This document shows, piece after piece, positions 8,479 to 17,764 of a stretch of 64,000 bases of DNA. Positions within the stretch are counted from its first letter, which is position 1. Each line of letters begins with the position of its first letter. The notes under the pieces were generated by a model. It was not told where the DNA came from. It was given only the letters and a program-made list of their open reading frames with translations, and ran no database searches. This DNA comes from Gluconacetobacter aggeris. GTDB lineage: Bacteria; Pseudomonadota; Alphaproteobacteria; Acetobacterales; Acetobacteraceae. Location of the stretch: NCBI RefSeq assembly GCF_014174395.1, contig NZ_JABEQD010000001.1:372001-436000 (forward strand). Direction: 5' to 3'. The translations under genes were made by a program, and so were the position numbers.

Positions 8479-9546
8479 TCAGCCGAGCATTCTGCCGATA
8501 ACCCGCGCCGTGTAGTCCACCACCGGTATGATACGCCCGTAATTGAGCCGCGTGGGGCCGATCACGCCGATCGCACCCACGATGCGATTGCTCTCGGTCC
8601 GCGCCGGCGCCACCACCACCGAGGTGCCGGACAGGCCGAACAGGCCGCTTTCGGCCCCGATGAAAATCCGTACACCATCCGATTCCTGGGCCAGTTCCAG
8701 CAGGCGCAGCATCGTCTCCTGCGTTTCCAGCCGCTCGAACAGCATCTGGATGGTGGACAGGCGCTCGATCTCCGTCACATCGGCCAGCAGGCGCGCCTGG
8801 CCGCGCACGAACAGCGTGCCGCCACGGTCCACATCGCTCCACGTCGCCAGCCCGCTGGCCACGATCTCGGCCGTCAGATGGTGCAGCTCGCTGCGATTGG
8901 CACTCATATCCGCGCTGACATGCGCGCGCAGATCCTCCAGCGAACGGCCCGCCAACTGGGCGTTGAGGTAGTTCCCCGCCTCGACCAGCGCCGAGGGCGG
9001 CAGGCCGATCGGGGTCTCGATCACCCTATTTTCCACCTGCCCGTCCGCGCCCACCAGGATCACCAGGGCGCGCCGGGGGCCCAGGGCCACGAATTCGATA
9101 TGCTTCACCGCCCCGTCGCTCTTGGGGGCCAGCACCAGCCCGGCGGCCGAGGACAGGCCCGACAGCATCGACGACGCCTCGGCCAGCGTGTCCTGCAACG
9201 AACGCCCGCGCATCTCCAGCGAGTTGGTGATGGTCTCGCGCTCATCCTCGCTCAGGCTGCCGAACTGCAGCAGGCCGTCGACGAACAGCCGCACCCCCTT
9301 TTCCGTCGGCAGCCGGCCCGCCGACGCGTGGGGCGAGAACAGCAGACCGGCCTCGGTCAGGTCCGCCATCACATTGCGGATGGTGGCGGGCGAGAGCGGC
9401 AGCGGCAGGCGCCGCGACAGGGTGCGCGAGCCGACCGGCTCGCCGGTCTCGACATATTGTTCGACGATCTCGCGCAGGATCGCCGCCGAACGGGCATCCA
9501 GCCCCGGCGGCAGGGCCGGACGGGAAGACAGCGTGCCGGGATTCAT
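8479..9546 (-). CDS. hrcA: Heat-inducible transcription repressor HrcA
   Basis: Negative regulator of class I heat-shock genes (groESL, sometimes dnaK), binding CIRCE operators. The 355-residue product shows an N-terminal winged helix with '[18 protein letters not shown]' and the '[19 protein letters not shown]' signature next to it, then the long GAF-like C-terminal domain ending '[24 protein letters not shown]'. ATG at 9546 is chosen; a GTG six codons upstream (9564) is equally open, and the GGAGG nearby could serve either. I found no CIRCE-like inverted repeat upstream, so no autoregulation can be claimed. It is divergent from rph and no groE or grpE gene is in view. Confidence 0.93.
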   Translation of the reverse strand: MNPGTLSSRPALPPGLDARSAAILREIVEQYVETGEPVGSRTLSRRLPLPLSPATIRNVMADLTEAGLLFSPHASAGRLPTEKGVRLFVDGLLQFGSLSEDERETITNSLEMRGRSLQDTLAEASSMLSGLSSAAGLVLAPKSDGAVKHIEFVALGPRRALVILVGADGQVENRVIETPIGLPPSALVEAGNYLNAQLAGRSLEDLRAHVSADMSANRSELHHLTAEIVASGLATWSDVDRGGTLFVRGQARLLADVTEIERLSTIQMLFERLETQETMLRLLELAQESDGVRIFIGAESGLFGLSGTSVVVAPARTESNRIVGAIGVIGPTRLNYGRIIPVVDYTARVIGRMLG

Positions 9547-9789
9547 CCTGCTTGAAGCCTCCACGTTCGCAGCCGGAAATACCGGATGAATTGAGCATTA
9601 TACGAGGTTGCCGCCAAAGTTTCGATGCCGCCTGAACAGGTGGCGCGCGGGCAACCGCTGCACCGGAATCTGGAGGCACCGGCAGGCGATGACAAGCCTC
9701 GGGCTGGCCATTATCCCCCGGCTCGGGCTATGCCCGCCTTTTCGGCGGCCCGCCCCGGAATACCTGTCGATGCGGAGTATCGTTTGCCC

Positions 9790-10539
9790 ATGACCACCCG
9801 CCCCTCGGGCCGCGCTCCCGACGCGCTGCGCCCCGTCTCCATCGAAACGGGCTTCGCCCGCCACGCCGAGGGATCGGCCCTGATCCGCATGGGCGGGACC
9901 GAGATACTGTGCGCCGCCAGCGTCGAACCGCGCGTGCCGCCCTTCCTGCGCGGCCAGGGCAAGGGCTGGGTGACGGCGGAATACGGCATGCTGCCCCGCG
10001 CCACCCACGCGCGCGGCGCGCGCGAGGCCGCAAAGGGCAAGCAGTCGGGCCGCACGCAGGAAATCCAGCGCCTGATCGGCCGCTCGCTGCGCGCCGTGAC
10101 CGACCTGAGCGCGCTGGGCGAAATCTCGATCACCGTCGATTGCGATGTGCTGAATGCCGATGGCGGCACCCGCTGCGCCTCGATCACCGGCGCCTGGGTC
10201 GCCCTGCGGCTGGCGCTGGAAAAGCTGGTGCGCAACCGCGTCCTGGCCCGCGTGCCGCTGACGGCGCAGGTCGCCGCGATCTCCTGCGGCCTGACCGGGG
10301 CCGGGGCCGTGCTGGACCTTGATTATGACGAGGATAGCGCGGCCGCCGCCGACGCCAATTTCGTCCTGACCGAGGCCGGCGGCATCGTCGAGATCCAGGG
10401 CACGGCCGAGCAGGCCCCCTTCTCGCAGGCGCAGTTCGAGGCCCTGCTGCGCCTGGCGCAGGACGGCACGCAGCATCTGTTCGCCGTCCAGCGCGCGGCG
10501 GTGGATGCCGCGCTGGCCGCGCGGAGCGACGCATCGTGA
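9790..10539 (+). CDS. rph: Ribonuclease PH
   Basis: Phosphate-dependent 3'-to-5' exoribonuclease that trims tRNA and other RNA 3' ends. From the ATG at 9790 ('[16 protein letters not shown]') it is 249 residues, close to the family's 238-250. Signatures include '[12 protein letters not shown]', '[20 protein letters not shown]', '[14 protein letters not shown]' and '[14 protein letters not shown]'. The open frame extends 55 codons further upstream, but that part is not family-like. Its stop overlaps the GTG start of rdgB by four bases (GTGA), so the pair is translationally coupled. It is divergent from hrcA across about 240 bp. Confidence 0.94.
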   Translation: MTTRPSGRAPDALRPVSIETGFARHAEGSALIRMGGTEILCAASVEPRVPPFLRGQGKGWVTAEYGMLPRATHARGAREAAKGKQSGRTQEIQRLIGRSLRAVTDLSALGEISITVDCDVLNADGGTRCASITGAWVALRLALEKLVRNRVLARVPLTAQVAAISCGLTGAGAVLDLDYDEDSAAAADANFVLTEAGGIVEIQGTAEQAPFSQAQFEALLRLAQDGTQHLFAVQRAAVDAALAARSDAS

Positions 10540-11153
10540 GCGGGGCGGAGGCACGCCGCCTGGCCGGTGGCGAACGGCTGGTCCTGGCCAGCCACAACAA
10601 GGGCAAGCTCGCGGAATTCGACGCCCTGCTGAACGGGTATGGCATCACCATCGTCTCGGCCGGCCAGCTTGGCCTGCCCGAGCCCGAGGAAACCGCCGAC
10701 AGCTTTACCGGCAACGCGGCGCTGAAGGCCGTGGCGGCGGCGCAGGCCAGCGGCCTGCCGGCACTGGCCGACGATTCCGGCCTGTGCGTCGCCGCCCTGG
10801 GTGGCGCGCCGGGGATCTATTCCGCCCGCTGGGCCGGCCCCGACAAGGATTTCCCCGGCGCCATGGCCCGCATCCACGAAGGCATCGGCACGGACGAGGA
10901 CCGATCGGCCTGGTTCATCTCCGTCCTGTGCCTGGCCTGGCCCGACGGCACCGTCCGCATGTTCGAAGGCCGGATCGACGGGCAGATCGCCTGGCCGCCC
11001 CGTGGTGCCCACGGCCACGGCTACGACCCGATCTTCACGCCGGACGGCGAGACCCGAACCTTCGCCGAGATGCCGGAAGCCGAGAAGAACGCCATCAGCC
11101 ACCGCGCCCGCGCCTTCGCCGCCTTCCGCACCGCCTGCCTCCCTCCCGGATGA
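10536..11153 (+). CDS. rdgB: dITP/XTP pyrophosphatase (RdgB/HAM1)
   Basis: House-cleaning enzyme that hydrolyses dITP, ITP and XTP to monophosphates, keeping deaminated purines out of nucleic acids. The 205-residue protein shows the N-terminal '[14 protein letters not shown]' (SHNxGK) motif, 'LADDSGLCV', 'GVYSARWAG'-like '[14 protein letters not shown]', and '[12 protein letters not shown]' followed by 'SHRARAF'. The start is GTG, overlapping the rph stop. It ends at the tail-to-tail junction with the flavin oxidoreductase gene, where an R2 repeat lies. Confidence 0.94.
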   Translation: MSGAEARRLAGGERLVLASHNKGKLAEFDALLNGYGITIVSAGQLGLPEPEETADSFTGNAALKAVAAAQASGLPALADDSGLCVAALGGAPGIYSARWAGPDKDFPGAMARIHEGIGTDEDRSAWFISVLCLAWPDGTVRMFEGRIDGQIAWPPRGAHGHGYDPIFTPDGETRTFAEMPEAEKNAISHRARAFAAFRTACLPPG

Positions 11154-11159
11154 GGCAGG

Positions 11160-11240
11160 GGAAAAGGGCGTTGCCCTTGACCCACCAAAGGGCAGCGCCC
11201 TTTGGAAACCCGTTCGTTATCAGCAGATTATCATAATTGG
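11160..11240. repeat. R2 interspersed repeat, copy 1
   Basis: Two small hairpins, AAGGGC-gtt-GCCCTT and AAAGGGC-agc-GCCCTTT, flank the shared block TTGACCCACCAAAGGGCAG. TTTGGAAACCC and TTCGTTATCA follow. The same series is found inverted at 41106-41174 with only a few changes. It fills the gap between the convergent rdgB and flavin oxidoreductase genes, and either hairpin could act as a weak two-way terminator. Confidence 0.8.
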
Positions 11241-11254
11241 TCGCCTGAAACGCG

Positions 11255-11277
11255 AACGGGCCCCGATGGGGCCCGTT
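11255..11277 (-). terminator. Hairpin downstream of the flavin oxidoreductase gene
   Basis: AACGGGCCCC and GGGGCCCGTT make a perfect ten-pair stem with a three-base loop, 17 bases past the stop codon of the minus-strand gene. Only short interrupted T tracts follow, so it may terminate weakly or mainly protect the mRNA 3' end. Confidence 0.6.
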
Positions 11278-11293
11278 CCGGCAATGCGCCGTG

Positions 11294-12712
11294 TCAGCGT
11301 CCGGTCAGGATGCAATCGACCAACTGGCCGACCGTCGGCACGAACCCGTTGGCGTAGAACGGGTCGGTGCCGAAGCGCCACGCATTCGTGCCGCCGAACA
11401 TCAGGTTATTGTCCATCACCGCGTCCGCGCCCTCAGGGCCGGCATGGGCAATGGCCTGCAGCGTCTTCTGGATGCAGAACGAGCGCGGATCGGCCTTGTG
11501 ACCGTTGGAATAGTCCGGCCCCCGTTGGCTCCAGTTCGAGAAGCGGCATTCCGACAGGCAGCCCATGCACGCCACCTGGTCGGCCAGGATCTCCCGCGCC
11601 TTCTCGGGTGCGACGAAGATCAGGGTGGAATCCGGGGTGCGCATGGCCTCGGTATAGCCCTCGCGCTCCCACAGAAGGACATGCTCGCGGTCGGCTTCGG
11701 TCATGAAGACCAGCCGGCCACGCGCACCCACGCCATAGGACGCCGTATGCTCGCCCACCGGTTCGGTGGAATAGGCAACCTGGCGCTCGGACCGCGCCTG
11801 GAGTTCCAGCAGGAACGGATTGTTCACCGCCGAGGAATAGAATCCGGTCGGCGAGAAGCGGTTCAGGAAGACATCGCCCTTCTTCAGGGTCAGCAGCCTG
11901 CGCTTCCACGCATCGGGGATCGGGCTTTCCTGCGTCAGCAGCGGCCGGGTGCCGAACTGGAAGGCGATCGGCCCGAGTTCGGGATTGTCGATCCAGTCTT
12001 CCCATTCCTCCAGGCACCACACGCCGCCGGCCATGATGATCGGCGTCTCGTGCAGGCCGAAGCCGCGCATCGTCTGGCGCAGCGCCAGCACGCGGGGGAA
12101 CGGGTCCTCGGGGTTGAGCGGATTTTCGGTGTTCGACAGGCCGTTATGCCCGCCGGCCCGCCACGGGTCTTCGTACACCACCCCGCCCAGCCCGTCGGGG
12201 TTCTTGTGGAACGACCGCTTCCACAGGGCGCTGAAGGCCCGGGCGGACGAGACGATGGGATAATAATGGATGCCGAACCGCGCCGCGATCTCCGACAGGC
12301 GATAGGGCATGCCCGCGCCGCAGGTCAGGCCATGGATCAGCCCCGGCGCACCTTCCAGCACCCCGGTAATGACGTCCTCGGCGCCGCCCATCTCCCACAG
12401 GATATTGGCGTGGATACGTCCGCGCCCACCGGCCAGATCATGCGCGATCTTCGCCTGCGCGATGCCGCCATTGATGGCATAGGCAATCAGTTCCTGCTGC
12501 CGTTCGCGCCGGTTGCGGCCATGATAGACCTGCGGGACGCGTCGTCCCTCGGCGTCATAGGAATCGGCATTGACGATCGACACCGTGCCGGCGCCACCCG
12601 CCGCCGCCCAATGTCCGGACGATATGCCGGTCGAAACCGACACGCCCTTTCCACCTTCGATCAGCGGCAGGACATCCACCCCGCCCATGCGGATCGCATT
12701 GATCGCCTTCAT
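11294..12712 (-). CDS. Nitronate monooxygenase-like flavin oxidoreductase with C-terminal cysteine cluster
   Basis: 472-residue protein resembling the 2-nitropropane dioxygenase/nitronate monooxygenase TIM-barrel flavoproteins. It has an early 'GGVDVLPLIEGGKGVSVSTG' region, 'GAGTVSIVNADS', 'LTCGAGMPYRLSEIAARFG' and 'PIIMAGGVWCLEEW', where the last is a likely phosphate-binding glycine turn. An unusual C-terminal part has Cys382-x2-Cys385-x3-Cys389 plus Cys413, a spacing suggestive of an Fe-S cluster. The ATG at 12712 ('MKAINAIRMGGVDV') gives a normal barrel start; the open frame extends 33 codons further. It follows pnp on the same strand after 110 bp. Substrate is unknown, and neither flavin nor Fe-S content is proven. 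Confidence 0.7.
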   Translation of the reverse strand: MKAINAIRMGGVDVLPLIEGGKGVSVSTGISSGHWAAAGGAGTVSIVNADSYDAEGRRVPQVYHGRNRRERQQELIAYAINGGIAQAKIAHDLAGGRGRIHANILWEMGGAEDVITGVLEGAPGLIHGLTCGAGMPYRLSEIAARFGIHYYPIVSSARAFSALWKRSFHKNPDGLGGVVYEDPWRAGGHNGLSNTENPLNPEDPFPRVLALRQTMRGFGLHETPIIMAGGVWCLEEWEDWIDNPELGPIAFQFGTRPLLTQESPIPDAWKRRLLTLKKGDVFLNRFSPTGFYSSAVNNPFLLELQARSERQVAYSTEPVGEHTASYGVGARGRLVFMTEADREHVLLWEREGYTEAMRTPDSTLIFVAPEKAREILADQVACMGCLSECRFSNWSQRGPDYSNGHKADPRSFCIQKTLQAIAHAGPEGADAVMDNNLMFGGTNAWRFGTDPFYANGFVPTVGQLVDCILTGR

Positions 12713-12787
12713 CACTACCCTATCGTCCTCGCGCGGTCCCAACGGACCGGCGTCTCGTCCATACGTGCCCCGCACCCCGCGGGGCCG

Positions 12788-12816
12788 CGGCGGTGGAGCA
12801 GGCTGCCCCACCGCCG
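12788..12816 (-). terminator. 3' hairpin of pnp
   Basis: CGGCGGTGG pairs with CCACCGCCG, and an inner GCAG/CTGC extends the stem to 13 pairs with one A-C mismatch. It begins eight bases after the pnp stop. There is no T-run, so it is better seen as an mRNA 3'-end stabiliser or partial terminator before the downstream oxidoreductase gene. Confidence 0.5.
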
Positions 12817-12823
12817 ACCGGCT

Positions 12824-14965
12824 TCAGCGCGCCGGCGGCCGAGCGGGCTTGGCTCCGACATTCTCGGTGATGTCGGCGCCGGTCTCCTGATCGACGACGC
12901 GCATCGACAGCTTGACCTTGCCGCGATCGTCGAAGCCCAGGACCTTCACCTTGACCACATCGCCCTGGTTGACGACGTCCGTGGTCTTGGCAACCCGGCC
13001 CTGCGACAGTTCCGAGATATGGACCAGACCGTCGCGCGCGCCCAGGAAGTTCACGAACGCACCGAAATCGGCGGTCTTGACCACCTTGCCGGTGTAGATC
13101 GCGCCCACCTCGGGCTCGGCCACGATGCCGCGGATACGCTCGATCGCCTTGTTGGCCTGCTCTTCGGCCGACGCCGCGATCATGATCGTGCCGTCATCGT
13201 TGATGTCGATCTTGGCACCCGAATATTCAACGATCTCACGGATCACTTTACCGCCCTGGCCGATCACATCGCGGATCTTTTCCTTGGGCACGGTGATGGT
13301 GGTGATCTTCGGCGCCGTCGAGGACACGTCGCTGCGCCCCTCGGTCAGGGCCTTGGACATCTCACCCAGGATATGCAGGCGACCGTCGCGCGCCTGGCCC
13401 AGGGCGATCTTCATGATCTCCGGCGTGATGGACGTGATCTTGATGTCCATCTGCAGCGCGGTGACGCCCTGCTCGGTGCCCGCCACCTTGAAGTCCATGT
13501 CGCCGAGATGGTCTTCGTCACCCAGGATGTCGGACAGCACGGCGAAGCCGCGATCTTCCTTGATCAGGCCCATGGCAATACCCGCCACCGGCCGCTTCAG
13601 CGGCACGCCCGCATCCATCAGCGCCAGCGAGGTGCCGCACACGGTCGCCATCGAGGACGAACCGTTGCTCTCGGTGATCTCGGACACCACACGCATGGTG
13701 TACGGGAAGGTGTCCTTGCCGGGCAGCAGCGGATGCACCGCGCGCCAGGCCAGCTTGCCATGGCCGATCTCGCGACGGCCGGGCGAGCCCATGCGGCCGC
13801 ACTCACCCACCGAGTAGGGAGGGAAGTTGTAGTGCAGCATGAAGTTGGTGCGGTACTCGCCTTCCAGCGCGTCGATCACCTGCTCGTCCTGGGCGGTGCC
13901 CAGGGTGGCGACCACCAGGGCCTGGGTCTCGCCACGGGTGAACAGGGCCGAGCCATGGGCACGCGGCAGGATGCCGACTTCCGACACGATCGGGCGCACC
14001 GTCTTCAGGTCGCGGCCGTCGATGCGCAGGCCGGTATCCAGCACCGCGCTGCGCACCACGTCGGCTTCCAGGTCCTTCAGGATCGGCTTGGCCGCATTGG
14101 CGTCCAGGCCTTCTTCCGTCAGCGCCGCCAGCACGGCGTCCTTCGCCGCGCCGACCTTCTTGTAACGCGCCTGCTTCACGCGCTCCTGATACGCCTCGGC
14201 GATCGCGGCGCGGCCCAGCTCGTCGACCCGCTTGCGCAGCGCCAGCTCCTCGGCCGACGGCTCGGCCAGGTCCCACGGCGCCTTCGCGGCATGCTCGGCC
14301 AGCGCGATGATGGCGTCGATGACCGGCTGGAACGATTCATGACCGAAGGTCACGGCGCCCAGCATCACCTCTTCGCTCAGCTCGCCCGCCTCGGACTCGA
14401 CCATCAGCACGCCTTCCGACGTGCCGGCGACCACCAGGTCCAGCGCGCTGGTCTTCAGCTCCGCCAGGGTCGGGTTCAGCACATAGGCGCCGTTCTCATA
14501 GCCGACGCGGCAGGCCGCGACCGGGCCGAAGAACGGAATGCCCGACAGGGTCAGCGCCGCCGAGCAGCCGATCAGGGCCACGATCGACGGATCGTTCTCC
14601 AGATCATGGCTCAGCACGGTCGCGACGACCTGAACCTCGTTGCGGAAGGATTCCGGGAACAGCGGACGGATCGGACGGTCGATCAGGCGCGAATTCAGGA
14701 CCTCGATCTCCGACGGGCGCCCTTCACGCTTGAAGAAGCCGCCCGGGATCTTGCCGGCCGCATAGGCCTTTTCCTGGTAGTTGACCGTCAGCGGGAAGAA
14801 ATCCTGGCCCGGCTTGACGCTGCGGGCACCGACGGCGGTGCAGAGCACGACCGTGTCGCCATAGGTCACGACCACGGCGCCATCGGCCTGGCGGGCGATC
14901 TTGCCCGTCTCCAGCACCAGCGTGCGGCCGCCCCACTCGATCTCTTTGCGGTAGTAATTGAACAT
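12824..14965 (-). CDS. pnp: Polyribonucleotide nucleotidyltransferase (PNPase)
   Basis: Phosphorolytic 3'-to-5' exoribonuclease of mRNA decay and degradosome-type complexes. At 713 residues it is the normal family length. It has two RNase PH-like domains: the first contains '[26 protein letters not shown]', and the second contains '[17 protein letters not shown]' and '[16 protein letters not shown]'. An all-helical linker lies between them. A KH domain ('[17 protein letters not shown]') and an S1 domain ('[27 protein letters not shown]') follow. The ATG at 14965 has GGGAG seven bases upstream. The rpsO-pnp order is conserved across bacteria, and pnp leader structures are commonly autoregulatory. 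Confidence 0.97.
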   Translation of the reverse strand: MFNYYRKEIEWGGRTLVLETGKIARQADGAVVVTYGDTVVLCTAVGARSVKPGQDFFPLTVNYQEKAYAAGKIPGGFFKREGRPSEIEVLNSRLIDRPIRPLFPESFRNEVQVVATVLSHDLENDPSIVALIGCSAALTLSGIPFFGPVAACRVGYENGAYVLNPTLAELKTSALDLVVAGTSEGVLMVESEAGELSEEVMLGAVTFGHESFQPVIDAIIALAEHAAKAPWDLAEPSAEELALRKRVDELGRAAIAEAYQERVKQARYKKVGAAKDAVLAALTEEGLDANAAKPILKDLEADVVRSAVLDTGLRIDGRDLKTVRPIVSEVGILPRAHGSALFTRGETQALVVATLGTAQDEQVIDALEGEYRTNFMLHYNFPPYSVGECGRMGSPGRREIGHGKLAWRAVHPLLPGKDTFPYTMRVVSEITESNGSSSMATVCGTSLALMDAGVPLKRPVAGIAMGLIKEDRGFAVLSDILGDEDHLGDMDFKVAGTEQGVTALQMDIKITSITPEIMKIALGQARDGRLHILGEMSKALTEGRSDVSSTAPKITTITVPKEKIRDVIGQGGKVIREIVEYSGAKIDINDDGTIMIAASAEEQANKAIERIRGIVAEPEVGAIYTGKVVKTADFGAFVNFLGARDGLVHISELSQGRVAKTTDVVNQGDVVKVKVLGFDDRGKVKLSMRVVDQETGADITENVGAKPARPPAR

Positions 14966-15224
14966 TCAGACACTCCCTGTCCGAAAGCCGCCCCGAACGG
15001 ATGGGAGGGGTCCGGACAAGGGGATGAAGGACAGCGTCTCGGACGGCATGGAGCGATGACGGTGGCCCGCCAGAACACCATGTGGCCTGAAACGCTGCGA
15101 CCCGGTCCGGATGTCTCCACCGACATGGGGGCAGCGTGTGACCCGGCCCAGGATTGGGCGTCGGGCAATGGCGGCCCCGCGACAACGGGGTGGCCACGCC
15201 ATCCCGTCGGCGGAACGCACCAAC
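14966..15224 (-). promoter_or_regulatory. pnp leader (rpsO-pnp intergenic region)
   Basis: About 260 bp of non-coding, GC-rich sequence between the rpsO hairpin and the pnp start. It can fold into several stems, for instance CCGCGACAACGGGG near 15178 and the GGGCGTCGGGC area near 15160. In many bacteria this leader is the RNase III/PNPase autoregulatory target. Here that role is inferred from position only, and no gene was found in it. Confidence 0.4.
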
Positions 15225-15271
15225 GCGACCCGGTCCGTTGCCACGCATCGCGCGGCAGCGGACCGGGTCGC
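15225..15271 (-). terminator. Long hairpin at the rpsO 3' end
   Basis: GCGACCCGGTCCGTTGCC and GGCAGCGGACCGGGTCGC pair over 18 bases with a single G-T wobble around an 11-base loop, starting eight bases after the rpsO stop. No T tract follows. By analogy with E. coli this is a processing or stability element separating rpsO and pnp messages. Confidence 0.75.
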
Positions 15272-15279
15272 GTGTCATC

Positions 15280-15549
15280 TCAGCGGCGCAGACCCAGGCG
15301 GCCGATCAGGGCCTGATAGCGGGCCTCGTCCTTGCGCTTCAGATAGTCCAGCAGGCCACGGCGCTTGCCGACCATCACCAGCAGGCCGCGACGCGAATGG
15401 AAATCCTTCGCATGGGTCTTCAGGTGCTCGGTCAGGTTCGTGATCCGCTCGCTCAGCAGAGCGACCTGGACTTCCGGCGAGCCGGTGTCCTGGGCGGCGG
15501 TCTGGTATTCGCCAATCAGCGCCGTGCGGCGTTCAGCAGTAATCGACAT
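15280..15549 (-). CDS. rpsO: 30S ribosomal protein S15
   Basis: 89-residue S15, a primary 16S rRNA-binding protein of the small subunit. The ATG at 15549 ('[15 protein letters not shown]') is the usual family start and has GGAG eight bases upstream; the open frame extends four codons more. It shows the conserved '[16 protein letters not shown]', '[16 protein letters not shown]' and '[12 protein letters not shown]' blocks. It lies 24 bp after truB and is followed by an 18-pair hairpin. Confidence 0.97.
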   Translation of the reverse strand: MSITAERRTALIGEYQTAAQDTGSPEVQVALLSERITNLTEHLKTHAKDFHSRRGLLVMVGKRRGLLDYLKRKDEARYQALIGRLGLRR

Positions 15550-15573
15550 CGGGTTCTCCACATTCAGATTCGG

Positions 15574-16494
15574 TTAAAGCATGCGGTCCGGGCGCAGCCA
15601 GCCATCTTCCAGCCGGCACAGCCCGATCACGCGCCCCCCGTCCATCCCCCGGACGATCCCCTGCTCGGGATCGGCGGCGTCCGGAATGCGTCCCATCAGC
15701 CCCAGCAGGCTGATCGCCTGCCCGTGCGAAAGGGACTCTGCTTCCTCGTGGGTCAAGGCCAGCGCCGGGATGTCGGCCAGCGCGGTCGCGACCGGAAGAA
15801 GCAGATCCGGTGAGGCAGGCGCGTTGTCGTCGTTTGGCGCCAGTTTGTCCAGTGGAATCGCGTCTTCCTCGGCAAAAGGGCCAACCCGCAGGCGGCGCAG
15901 GGCGGCCACATGGCCGACCGTGCCGCAGGCCCTGGCGATATCGCGCGCGAGCGAGCGCATATAGACGCCCTTGCCGGATTCCACCTCGAAAATCGCGGTG
16001 TCCTCATCAGGCCGTGCGACCAGTTCGAACCGGTCGATCCGCGCCGGCCGGGGCGGCAGCTCGGGCGGGCGGCCGTCGCGCGCCATGTCATAGGCCCGTT
16101 CGCCCGCCACCTTGATCGCGGAATAGACGGGCGGCACCTGCATGATGTCGCCCCGAAAGGCCGGCAATGCACGGCGGAAATCATCGTCCGAGGGACGAAC
16201 CGGCGAGGTCTCGGTCACCACGCCGTCGGCATCGTCCGTGTCCCTTGCCTCGCCCAGGCGCAGGGTGAACTGGTAGCGCTTGGTCCCGTCCATGATGTAG
16301 GGCACCGTCTTGGTGGCCGCGCCGAAGGCGATGGGCAGCAGCCCGGTCGCCAGCGGGTCCAGCGTACCGCCATGCCCCGCCTTGGCGGCATCGAACAGAC
16401 GCTTCACCCGGTTGACGACATCGGTCGATGTCATCCCCGTCGGCTTGTCGATGACCAGCCAGCCATCGATCGGACGTCCGCGCTTGCGTCGCAT
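15574..16494 (-). CDS. truB: tRNA pseudouridine-55 synthase
   Basis: Makes pseudouridine 55 in the T-loop of tRNAs. The 306-residue protein begins 'MRRKRGRPIDGWLVIDKPTG', with the family motif 'GHGGTLDPLATGLLPI' that carries the catalytic Asp. 'DGTKRYQFTLRLGEARDTDD', 'QVPPVYSAIKVAGERAYDMAR' in part, and 'GKGVYMRSLARDIARACG' follow. It is the first gene of truB-rpsO-pnp. Where rbfA would usually be directly upstream, an oppositely oriented MCE gene lies instead, so truB must have its own promoter in 16495-16650 or later. Confidence 0.95.
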   Translation of the reverse strand: MRRKRGRPIDGWLVIDKPTGMTSTDVVNRVKRLFDAAKAGHGGTLDPLATGLLPIAFGAATKTVPYIMDGTKRYQFTLRLGEARDTDDADGVVTETSPVRPSDDDFRRALPAFRGDIMQVPPVYSAIKVAGERAYDMARDGRPPELPPRPARIDRFELVARPDEDTAIFEVESGKGVYMRSLARDIARACGTVGHVAALRRLRVGPFAEEDAIPLDKLAPNDDNAPASPDLLLPVATALADIPALALTHEEAESLSHGQAISLLGLMGRIPDAADPEQGIVRGMDGGRVIGLCRLEDGWLRPDRML

Positions 16495-16650
16495 GGGGCA
16501 AAACCTTCTTGATCAGAATCCTGGAAGAGGCGTGCGTGTAGACGAGCCCTGAATGAGGAGCAATGCCGGATTGTGCGATGCCTGCTTTCTCATCAGGCCG
16601 CAGAGGCCCGAATAAAAGCCGATGATCACCCTTCTTCGTCCCCGCGGCCG

Positions 16651-17628
16651 ATGAGCATGCATCCGGGCCAGACAGCCCGATGGGCGGCCATCCTGCTCTT
16701 CGTCGCCGGCGGGATCGCGCTGGGCTGCGCCTTCCTGGGCTCGTTCGGCCAGTTCGGCCTGCTGGCGCGCACCGAACGGGCCATGATCGTGTTCGACCAT
16801 CCGGTGGGCGGCCTGCACCCCGGCGCGGTCGTCACATTTCGCGGCGTGATGCTGGGCCGGGTCGAGCAGGTCGCCCTCGACGCCGATCCGCAGCAGGGCC
16901 GCGCACTGATCCCCGTCATTATCCGCATCCAGCCCGAACGGATTCATATGATGGCCGGCACAGACGCCTCGTCGCCCCGCCGGCCCCTGGCCCGGCTGGT
17001 GCGTGACGGGTTGCAGGCCGAACTCCATACCGCCAGCCTGGTCACCGGCCGCATCGGCATCGATCTGGATATCGTCCCCGGCCGTGTCCCGCAGCCGCAT
17101 CCCGGCCTGTCGAACCTGGTGGAAATCCCGGCCCACGAATCCCGGCTGGCGATCCTGCGCCGCACCCTGACCACTCTGCCGATCCACAAGATGGCGGCGG
17201 AATGGCGACAGGCCATGCAGCAAAGCCAAAAAATAGCACAGGCTCTGGATGCCAGCCTGCCGCCCGTCCGTACCAGCCTGACGGCCACCGCATCAGCCCT
17301 CCGGACGGCCTCGGCCACGGCGAAAACTGCCCGGCAAAAGACTGAAAGCGCCTGGCACGCCACCCGCACCGCAATCGCGCAGGGCCGGGCCACGGCCCAC
17401 CAGCAGATCCATGATCGCGGCGCGGACATCCACGCCCTCACCCGCGACAGCGAAACGGCCATGGCAGCCGCCCGGCAGCTCCGCTCCGACCTGCGCACAC
17501 CCGACGCTGCGCTGAAAATCGACCTGGAGGCCACGCGGCGCGATATCGCGGCCGGCGGCGCCGCGCTGCATGACGCGGCGCATGAGATCCGACAGGCGCC
17601 GGGGGTGCTGTTGCTGGGGACGCAATAA
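16651..17628 (+). CDS. MCE (MlaD/PqiB-like) domain membrane protein
   Basis: About 325 residues from the ATG at 16651 ('MSMHPGQTARWAAILL'). One membrane segment (about residues 11-36) is followed by a single MCE domain with 'VGGLHPGAVVTFRGVMLGRVEQV', here cited by its parts GGLHPGA and FRGVMLGRV. A long helical, Ala/Thr/Arg-rich C-terminal tail of likely coiled coil follows. MCE proteins form hexameric shuttles for phospholipids between inner and outer membranes. Here only one MCE domain is present, unlike PqiB with three, and there is no mlaE, mlaF or pqiA beside it. It is the only plus-strand gene within the minus-strand rbfA-truB region. The start is uncertain because no clear ribosome-binding site precedes it; the frame is open from 16573. 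Confidence 0.72.
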   Translation: MSMHPGQTARWAAILLFVAGGIALGCAFLGSFGQFGLLARTERAMIVFDHPVGGLHPGAVVTFRGVMLGRVEQVALDADPQQGRALIPVIIRIQPERIHMMAGTDASSPRRPLARLVRDGLQAELHTASLVTGRIGIDLDIVPGRVPQPHPGLSNLVEIPAHESRLAILRRTLTTLPIHKMAAEWRQAMQQSQKIAQALDASLPPVRTSLTATASALRTASATAKTARQKTESAWHATRTAIAQGRATAHQQIHDRGADIHALTRDSETAMAAARQLRSDLRTPDAALKIDLEATRRDIAAGGAALHDAAHEIRQAPGVLLLGTQ

Positions 17629-17633
17629 TCTTC

Positions 17634-17655
17634 GTTCTTTTTTGAAAAAAAGAAC
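17634..17655. terminator. Two-way terminator after the MCE gene
   Basis: GTTCTTTTTT pairs with AAAAAAGAAC across a two-base loop, five bases after the MCE stop. The stem is A/T-rich, so the T and A runs could serve either strand. It sits next to the R1 repeat in the same tail-to-tail gap. Confidence 0.55.
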
Positions 17656-17671
17656 CAAAAAACTCTGATTC

Positions 17672-17754
17672 GTTCAGGAGTTTTGTGCCGGGAACACACG
17701 ATGCCCCTGAACCGATCAAAAGTCTTTTTGCTTCTTTTTCTTCAGAAAAAGAAG
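17672..17754. repeat. R1 interspersed repeat, copy 1
   Basis: The unit starts GTTCAGG and later has CCTGAAC (outer inverted repeat). A fixed block reading AAAAGTCTTTTTG follows, then the hairpin CTTCTTTTTC-TTCA-GAAAAAGAAG (17731-17754). The same order and almost identical right half occur at 26791-26872. It ends ten bases before the stop of rbfA, between two convergent genes, and should act as a two-way terminator. Confidence 0.82.
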
Positions 17755-17764
17755 AGAGCTTCTC

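Noticed and set aside
9547-9789. CIRCE element in front of hrcA
   Set aside because: No TTAGCACTC-N9-GAGTGCTAA or near version was seen in the hrcA-rph gap.
11291-15316. 1341-codon open frame on the plus strand across the pnp/oxidoreductase region
   Set aside because: It is antisense to well-supported pnp, rpsO-leader and oxidoreductase genes, with His/Arg/Gln-rich composition typical of high-GC antisense frames.
16563-16625. 20-codon ORF with GAGGAG before the MCE gene
   Set aside because: A good ribosome-binding site and ATG are present, but there is no overlap or coupling to the MCE start and no evidence of conservation. Kept only as a note.
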